From Ruminococcus sp. (GTDB lineage Bacteria; Bacillota; Clostridia; Oscillospirales; Ruminococcaceae): DNA of 36,525 nucleotides. The stretch lies in contig JAIDTI010000038.1 of the NCBI GenBank assembly GCA_029060755.1, positions 1-36,525 of the forward strand, read 5' to 3'. Within the stretch, counting starts at the first letter, position 1; each line of letters starts with the position of its first letter. The notes below the pieces were generated by a model, which saw nothing but the letters and a program-made list of their open reading frames with translations, had not been told where the DNA came from and did no database searches. The position numbers and the translations under genes are program-made. Below, piece after piece: positions 36,520 through 36,525 of this stretch.

Positions 36520-36525
36520 AGTTAA

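Overview
The window is AT-rich DNA that looks like an anaerobic, fibre-degrading member of the Oscillospiraceae (Ruminococcus-like). The evidence is a GH94 cellobiose-phosphorylase-type enzyme, a type I dockerin on a decayed secreted protein, a Gram-positive type IV pilus cluster without a secretin gene, spoVS and ymdB, and strong AGGAGG-type ribosome sites with consensus TTGACA-N17-TATAAT promoters. Species identity is inference; no rRNA or marker search could be run.

Positions 1-6070 hold a plus-strand metabolic block. A citrate synthase, a small membrane protein, an aldose-1-epimerase-like protein and a BspA-type leucine-rich-repeat protein are closely spaced. A separately promoted cellobiose/oligosaccharide phosphorylase follows, closed by a strong terminator. 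Positions 6300-13200 are mixed housekeeping: a small XRE regulator, an ECF-transporter S component, an ECF sigma/anti-sigma pair, an unknown membrane protein, a uridine-kinase-like P-loop kinase, spoVS, ymdB, and a glutamine-hydrolysing asparagine synthetase.

Positions 13250-13690 contain no gene but have their own promoter and many complementary arms. I read this as an independent structured RNA of about 400 nt. It is the best candidate for something undescribed.

Positions 13795-29911 are the type IV pilus locus. One operon carries pilC, a pilM-pilN fusion, pilO, a giant PilX-like protein and two minor pseudopilins. The prepilin peptidase is antisense and diverges from pilB-pilT. Three pilin genes then follow, each with its own near-consensus promoter, and an S41 protease gene sits behind the first pilin's terminator. 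PilB begins with an MshEN domain, which binds c-di-GMP in other bacteria, so second-messenger control is plausible. Adhesion to plant fibre is a reasonable role for these pili, but it is inferred from known Ruminococcus biology.

Positions 30164-36290 are accessory DNA. They contain a CHAP-repeat-dockerin gene destroyed by two stops and a frameshift, and a tyrosine integrase whose first catalytic arginine appears to be cysteine. Beyond these lie an iteron-like triple repeat, a MobC-like fragment, a long oriT-like inverted repeat, and a TnpW/TnpX-like large serine recombinase pair. The window ends in two near-identical promoters exactly 100 bp apart, which look like the tandem promoters of an rRNA operon lying just outside.
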